From NCBI GenBank assembly GCA_024803745.1, contig JANJXV010000129.1:868001-932000 (forward strand): 64,000 nucleotides of DNA, written 5' to 3'. A model generated the notes under the pieces. It was not told where the DNA came from and did not search any database. It worked only from the letters and a program-made list of their open reading frames with translations. How positions within the stretch are numbered: the stretch's first letter is position 1; the number at the start of each line of letters is the position of its first letter. The stretch comes from Megascapheus bottae. Lineage: Eukaryota > Chordata > Mammalia > Rodentia > Geomyidae. The position numbers were made by a program, and so were the translations under genes. This document shows positions 63,208 to 64,000 of the stretch, piece after piece.

Positions 63208-64000
63208 AGAAAGTTGTAGTGTGTGGGGAGGATGATGGGGTCAAATACATTTCTTCTTAGAAATTTACCTCATCTGGTTGCCCTGGATTTTCCTGGCCTT
63301 CTTCTTAGAGAAAGTTCTGTTATACTGGATTTGTGGCTTGGCAATGATCTAGCATGTACATCTTCGAGTAAGACATCCACAACTTCCATGCCTGAGACTC
63401 GAGTTTCCTGACCTTTGGCAACAGCACAGCAACATCTTTCTTCCTCCTGAGCCACAGGCCAAGTGAGCTGGCTTGAGCTGTTTGTTAGTTACAATGGCTT
63501 GGTTACCAGGGTTCCATATTCTGTTCCATTGTGAGGGAGGCAGGGTCACCTTTCAGGGCCCAATGACCAAAGGTCCTTGCTCACAAAAGACCTCACCAAA
63601 GACATACTGGAGGCTGAATCTCTCCTCCAGTCTCACAATATACATGTGGATGTAGTATACAGCACACCTTATTTGTCCAATCCCAATGTCTTCCACTAGG
63701 CCCAACTACCAGTCTGGTCTCAGGCTCAAGGAGCCTTTCTTAGGTAAGATCCAAACTTAAGGGTCAATATTGCCCTCATCCTTTACAAAACATTTGCTTC
63801 ACAGTGCCTTCTCTGCCTGCATTTTGCCCCTTGTCGAATTTTTTTTGTTTTTGCTAGTGTTGGGACTTGACCTCAGAGAGTGAACATTGTTCTTGGGCTT
63901 TCTTTAGGCTTTAGCTGTCCCACCGAGCCACAGCTCCACTTGCAGCGTTTTCTATGTATGTGGTAATGAGGAATCAAACCTGAGGCTTACTGCTTGGTAG
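63208..64000 (-). pseudogene. Inverted RALGDS-like first-exon piece E5, runs off the window
   Basis: Exon ATG at 63435-63433, stop at 63349. It has the 'tatactggattt' form like E1 and E2, not the E3/E4 form. An inverted SINE starts at 63848 and the window ends inside it. The array may continue beyond the window. Confidence 0.7.

Noticed and set aside
38648..64000. A phage- or CRISPR-like repeat array
   Set aside because: The repeat unit is 7.4 kb and consists of L1 plus an exon. There are no short direct repeats with unique spacers, and the window is mammalian.

Overview
The window is nuclear DNA from a mammal, most likely a rodent. It is AT-rich, almost wholly built of transposons, and carries LINE-1 (L1) elements, a KRAB zinc-finger gene with split exons, and many short tRNA-derived SINEs. 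The SINEs are of two kinds: an ID-like type with a 'gtggtagagtgcttgcc' head, and a longer type with 'ggctcacacctgtaatccta'-like heads and 'gccttgagctgaagagctca' bodies. From memory, this pair is typical of geomyoid rodents (kangaroo rats, pocket mice and relatives). That placement is an inference; a SINE library search would settle it. I see no intact, clearly functional protein gene.

Layout. (1) 1-4160 holds a decayed RALGDS-like gene (Ras-exchanger-motif exons with in-frame stops), with unassigned open reading frames downstream. (2) 4160-13420 is a bed of SINEs, microsatellites and three consecutive L1 3' ends, then sparse sequence. (3) 13426-16096 is a 5'-truncated, internally rearranged L1. 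(4) 16095-17470 is an inverted copy of the RALGDS-like first-exon region (minus strand), and 17470-18533 is the start of a full-length-type L1 cut off inside ORF1. (5) 18534-25145 is foreign to that pattern: a KRAB-C2H2 zinc-finger pseudogene with good KRAB exons and a broken finger array. (6) 25510-26146 is a rearranged L1 fragment at a duplication junction. (7) From 26147 the block that began at about 930 is repeated at about 25.2 kb spacing, through the RALGDS-like exons, SINE bed and truncated L1, to about 43390. (8) From about 40927 to the window end there is a head-to-tail array with a period of about 7.42 kb. Each unit is an inverted RALGDS-like first-exon piece of about 1.4 kb plus a full-length L1 of about 6.0 kb. 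Three full L1s and four exon pieces are visible, and the last exon piece runs off the window.

The three array L1s share most of their disabling changes, so the array grew by DNA-level unequal exchange, not by repeated retrotransposition. Marker bases show that the middle L1 (49742-55785) is a recombinant: its 5' half matches the third L1 and its 3' half matches the first. The switch lies between 52692 and 52934. The most notable object is therefore a recently expanding composite L1/gene-exon tandem array inside a segmental duplication. I found no evidence of a new functional gene system.
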